A stretch of 7,217 nucleotides of DNA from an uncultured Lachnospiraceae bacterium. Lineage in GTDB: Bacteria > Bacillota > Clostridia > Lachnospirales > Lachnospiraceae. The notes beneath the pieces were generated by a model, which saw nothing but the letters and a program-made list of their open reading frames with translations, was not told where the DNA came from and searched no databases. The translations under genes and the position numbers were made by a program. Location of the stretch: assembly GCA_910584695.1 (NCBI GenBank), contig CAJUBR010000106.1:1-7217 (forward strand). The letters are read 5' to 3'. This document shows, one piece after another, positions 4,895 through 7,217 of this stretch (the stretch's first letter is position 1; each line of letters starts with the position of its first letter).

Positions 4895-6886
4895 TTATTC
4901 CTCTGATATCACATCACGCTCTGCAAGCTTCATAAAATCTTCCTCAGAAAGAATCGGAATTCCCAGCTCATTTGCTTTTTTATTCTTGGATGAATTTGAC
5001 ATCCGGTCATTATTAATCAGATAATCTGTATTCTTTGACACCGAACCGGTCACTTTCCCACCTGATTTTTCAATAAACTCTTTTAATTCATTCCGGTTTG
5101 CAAACTGTTCCACACTTCCGGTAATCACAAAGGTTTTACCTTCTAAAGTTTGAGGAACCGCCGCTTTTTCCTGTTCAAATGTAATCTCTTTTAAAAGTTC
5201 CTTTATTACCTGCATCCGCTGTTCATCCTGAAAGAAATCACAAAAAGCTTTTGCCAGTACTTCACCAATTCCGTCAATTTCTGTCAGTTCCTCCTCTGAT
5301 GCACAAACGATTCGTTCAAAATCCTGCTTAAAATGTGCAGCAATCACTTTTGCATTTGCAAGACCAATCCCACTGATTCCAAGACTGTAGATAAACTTCG
5401 CCATCGAAACAGTTCTTGCCGTTTCAATGGATTTCATAAGATTATCATAAGACTTTTGACCAAATCCTTCCAGTTCTGTTATCTCGTCACGATACCGTTC
5501 CAGACGAAAAATATCCGGCAGCTTCTTAAGATATCCGTTTGCAATAAACTTTTCAAGGGTGGCCTCTGAAAGCCCCTCTATATTCATCGCATTTCTCGAT
5601 ACAAAATGAGTAAATCCCTTAATCTGTTTTGCACTGCACTCCGCATTCATACAATATAACGACTGCACATCATTTATATCCTGAATCACCGTCTGTTCTC
5701 CACAGGCAGGGCAGACAGACGGTATCTCTAAACTGTTGCTTCTGGTCAGATTTTCCGCCACCTGAGGAATAATCATATTGGCTTTATATACTGTAATCCG
5801 GTCACCGATACCAAGTCCCAGTGCCCGTAAAATACTGACATTATGAAGACTTGCTCTCGTTACCGTTGTACCCTCTAATTCCACCGGTTCAAATACTGCA
5901 ACCGGGTTGATCAGTCCGGTTCTTGACGGTGACCATTCCACTTCCTTCAAGGTTGTTTCTGCCAGTTCGTCAGCCCATTTGAATGCAATGGAATCTCTCG
6001 GAAACTTTGCAGTCCTTCCAAGGCTCTTTCCATATGCGATATCGTTAAAAGAAAGCACCAGCCCATCTGATGGGATATCATGATCCGGTATTTTTGCAGC
6101 AAAATCCATGACCTGCTGTTCCAAGGTATCTGCTGTTACTACGACATTTTCTACCACATCAAATCCCTGATTCCTGAGCCACAAAAACCTTCCACGCATT
6201 GTATTGTCAAATCCATATTCCTTTATCTGCTGTTCGGTCAGTACATCCTCCACCAGACTAAATGCATAAAAATGAACATTACGCTTAGCTGTAATCTCAT
6301 TATTCAATTGTCTGACAGAACCGGAACAGAGATTTCTCGGATTCTTATATTTTTCTTCTACTTCTTCGATCTCTTCATTCATCCGGTTAAAATCCGAATA
6401 TTTAATTACTGCTTCCCCCCGTAAAACCAAGTTACCTTTATAAGGTATCTGCCTTGGAATATTGGCAAAGGTCTTTGCATTATTTGTAATCACCTCTCCA
6501 ATCTCACCATTTCCCCTAGTCACTGCATTTTGCAGCTCTCCGTTCTGATAAGTGAGTACAACGGTAAGACCATCCAGCTTCCAGGAAAGAATTCCCTCCT
6601 GTCCGCCAAGCCAGCTTATCAGTTCACTGACCTCTTTTGTCTTATCCAAAGAAAGCATCGGTGACGGATGTGGCTGTTTTTCCAGCTCACTGAGCACCTC
6701 ATATCCAACCTGTATGGTGGGACTGTTTGCCAGTATGATCCCTGTTTCTTTTTCCAATGCAATCAGTTCATCATATAATCTGTCATATTCTAAATTGGAC
6801 ATAATTTCCGTATCCTGCTGATAATATGCCTTAGACGCTTTATTCAATACGGAAACCAGTTCCTGTAACCGTTCCTTTTTTTCCAT
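4895..6886 (-). CDS. ligA: NAD-dependent DNA ligase, divergent LigA
   Basis: A 663-residue protein with full LigA architecture. The N-terminal Ia region (about 1-60) binds the NMN half of NAD. The adenylation domain (about 65-310) has motif I KLDG (Lys103, the AMP-accepting residue), Glu158 in LRGEAV, NPRN/SVRQ with Arg184 and Arg192, Asp274 in SDGLVL and Lys303 in AFKW. An OB fold follows (about 311-390), then a four-Cys zinc site (Cys392, 395, 412, 417), a helix-hairpin-helix region (about 430-575) and a BRCT domain (about 580-655). It seals nicks in replication and repair. Two usual active-site residues are changed: E. coli Asp32 is Asn31, and motif IV Lys290 is Ser279. The segment ANMIIP also replaces the usual AGDVIP. 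All domains are intact, so this looks like a clade variant rather than a broken gene. It may be the sole ligase or a paralogue. The ATG follows AAAGGA by 7 bases. It lies between rluF and metA. Confidence 0.95.
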   Translation of the reverse strand: MEKKERLQELVSVLNKASKAYYQQDTEIMSNLEYDRLYDELIALEKETGIILANSPTIQVGYEVLSELEKQPHPSPMLSLDKTKEVSELISWLGGQEGILSWKLDGLTVVLTYQNGELQNAVTRGNGEIGEVITNNAKTFANIPRQIPYKGNLVLRGEAVIKYSDFNRMNEEIEEVEEKYKNPRNLCSGSVRQLNNEITAKRNVHFYAFSLVEDVLTEQQIKEYGFDNTMRGRFLWLRNQGFDVVENVVVTADTLEQQVMDFAAKIPDHDIPSDGLVLSFNDIAYGKSLGRTAKFPRDSIAFKWADELAETTLKEVEWSPSRTGLINPVAVFEPVELEGTTVTRASLHNVSILRALGLGIGDRITVYKANMIIPQVAENLTRSNSLEIPSVCPACGEQTVIQDINDVQSLYCMNAECSAKQIKGFTHFVSRNAMNIEGLSEATLEKFIANGYLKKLPDIFRLERYRDEITELEGFGQKSYDNLMKSIETARTVSMAKFIYSLGISGIGLANAKVIAAHFKQDFERIVCASEEELTEIDGIGEVLAKAFCDFFQDEQRMQVIKELLKEITFEQEKAAVPQTLEGKTFVITGSVEQFANRNELKEFIEKSGGKVTGSVSKNTDYLINNDRMSNSSKNKKANELGIPILSEEDFMKLAERDVISEE

Positions 6887-6969
6887 CTTAATTTCCTTTT
6901 CATTCCATTTTTCCGGTTTTCAAAAAACATAATCTGCCTTCATCATCCCTTTTTACATAGCACCGGTTA

Positions 6970-7217
6970 CTATTTTTCTTCCTTACTCTTTTTGATCTGC
7001 CTCTTTAATTCCATGAATTCCTTTTCCGTTACCGGTCTGATGTCACCTGATTTCATATCTCCCAGCTCTATGTTCATCACACGGATTCTTCTAAGTTCAA
7101 CAACCCGGTATTCAAAATGTTCACACATTCTGCGGATTTGCCGGTTTAATCCCTGAGTCAGTATGATAGAAAATGATCTGCCATTTATTTTCTTAAGTTT
7201 ACAGGGATTTGTCATAA
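6970..7217 (-). CDS. rluF: 23S rRNA pseudouridine synthase, RluF type (5' part cut by window edge)
   Basis: Only the C-terminal 82 or so residues are in the window, and the gene runs off the right edge. The motif LTQGLNRQIRRMCEHFEY is the family signature of the RsuA/RluB/RluE/RluF group, and the QGLNRQIRRMCE form followed by RIRVMNIELG is most like RluF, which converts U2604 of 23S rRNA to pseudouridine. The catalytic Asp motif and the N-terminal S4 RNA-binding domain are beyond the edge. The Met at 7213-7215 is internal, not the start, because related proteins continue upstream of the equivalent TNPCKLKK segment. The tail is Lys/Glu-rich and ends at TAG (6970-6972). It is 83 bp upstream of ligA on the same strand with no clear terminator between, so co-transcription is plausible. 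Confidence 0.88.
   Translation of the reverse strand, partial: MTNPCKLKKINGRSFSIILTQGLNRQIRRMCEHFEYRVVELRRIRVMNIELGDMKSGDIRPVTEKEFMELKRQIKKSKEEK

Noticed and set aside
6080..6424. Plus-strand open frame of 114 codons opposite ligA, with others at 5333-5569 and 6552-6821
   Set aside because: These are antisense to intact, family-matching ligA codons; their composition (Ser, Ile, Cys, Tyr rich) is typical of antisense translation.

Overview
The window looks like ordinary chromosome of an anaerobic, spore-forming or formerly spore-forming Clostridia, most likely Lachnospiraceae. This rests on AT-rich DNA with sigma-A promoters and AGGAGG-type ribosome sites, a SpoVB-family flippase, a MetA with the acetyl-CoA-type residue, and a divergent LigA that resembles what I recall from Lachnospiraceae. 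The lineage call is from memory of these families, not from a search. I see no mobile element, CRISPR array, tRNA or rRNA.

Layout, left to right. Positions 1-227 (minus) hold the N-terminal half of an Rrf2/IscR-type regulator cut by the left edge. Its upstream region (241-301) has a near-consensus sigma-A promoter, a perfect 7-bp inverted repeat enclosing the -10 box, and an IscR-type palindrome just downstream of the expected transcription start. Divergent from it is a SpoVB-family lipid flippase (379-1971, plus), preceded by a sigma-E-like promoter. It ends 6 bp from the stop of a convergent GatB/YqeY-domain gene (1978-2415, minus). Upstream of yqeY is a short GC-richer stretch with nested, competing hairpins (2465-2509), then a secreted protein with two fibronectin type III-like domains and an unrecognised C-terminal region (2533-3630, minus) behind its own sigma-A promoter. 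A gene-poor stretch (3631-3962) also contains four degenerate 10-bp repeats in register. The right half is a same-strand series, read right to left: rluF (partial, 6970-7217), ligA (4895-6886) and metA (3963-4868), with gaps of 83 and 26 bp, probably co-transcribed.

How the genes relate: the left intergenic region seems to separate an autoregulated Fe-S or cysteine-metabolism regulator from a sporulation-type envelope gene. The right series groups ribosome modification, DNA joining and the first committed step of methionine synthesis, with no visible methionine-responsive leader. Nothing here amounts to a clearly new system. The most notable points are the LigA, which lacks two otherwise well-conserved active-site residues (Asp32 and Lys290 in E. 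coli numbering are Asn and Ser), the double-operator architecture of the Rrf2 promoter, and the uncharacterised secreted FN3 protein.
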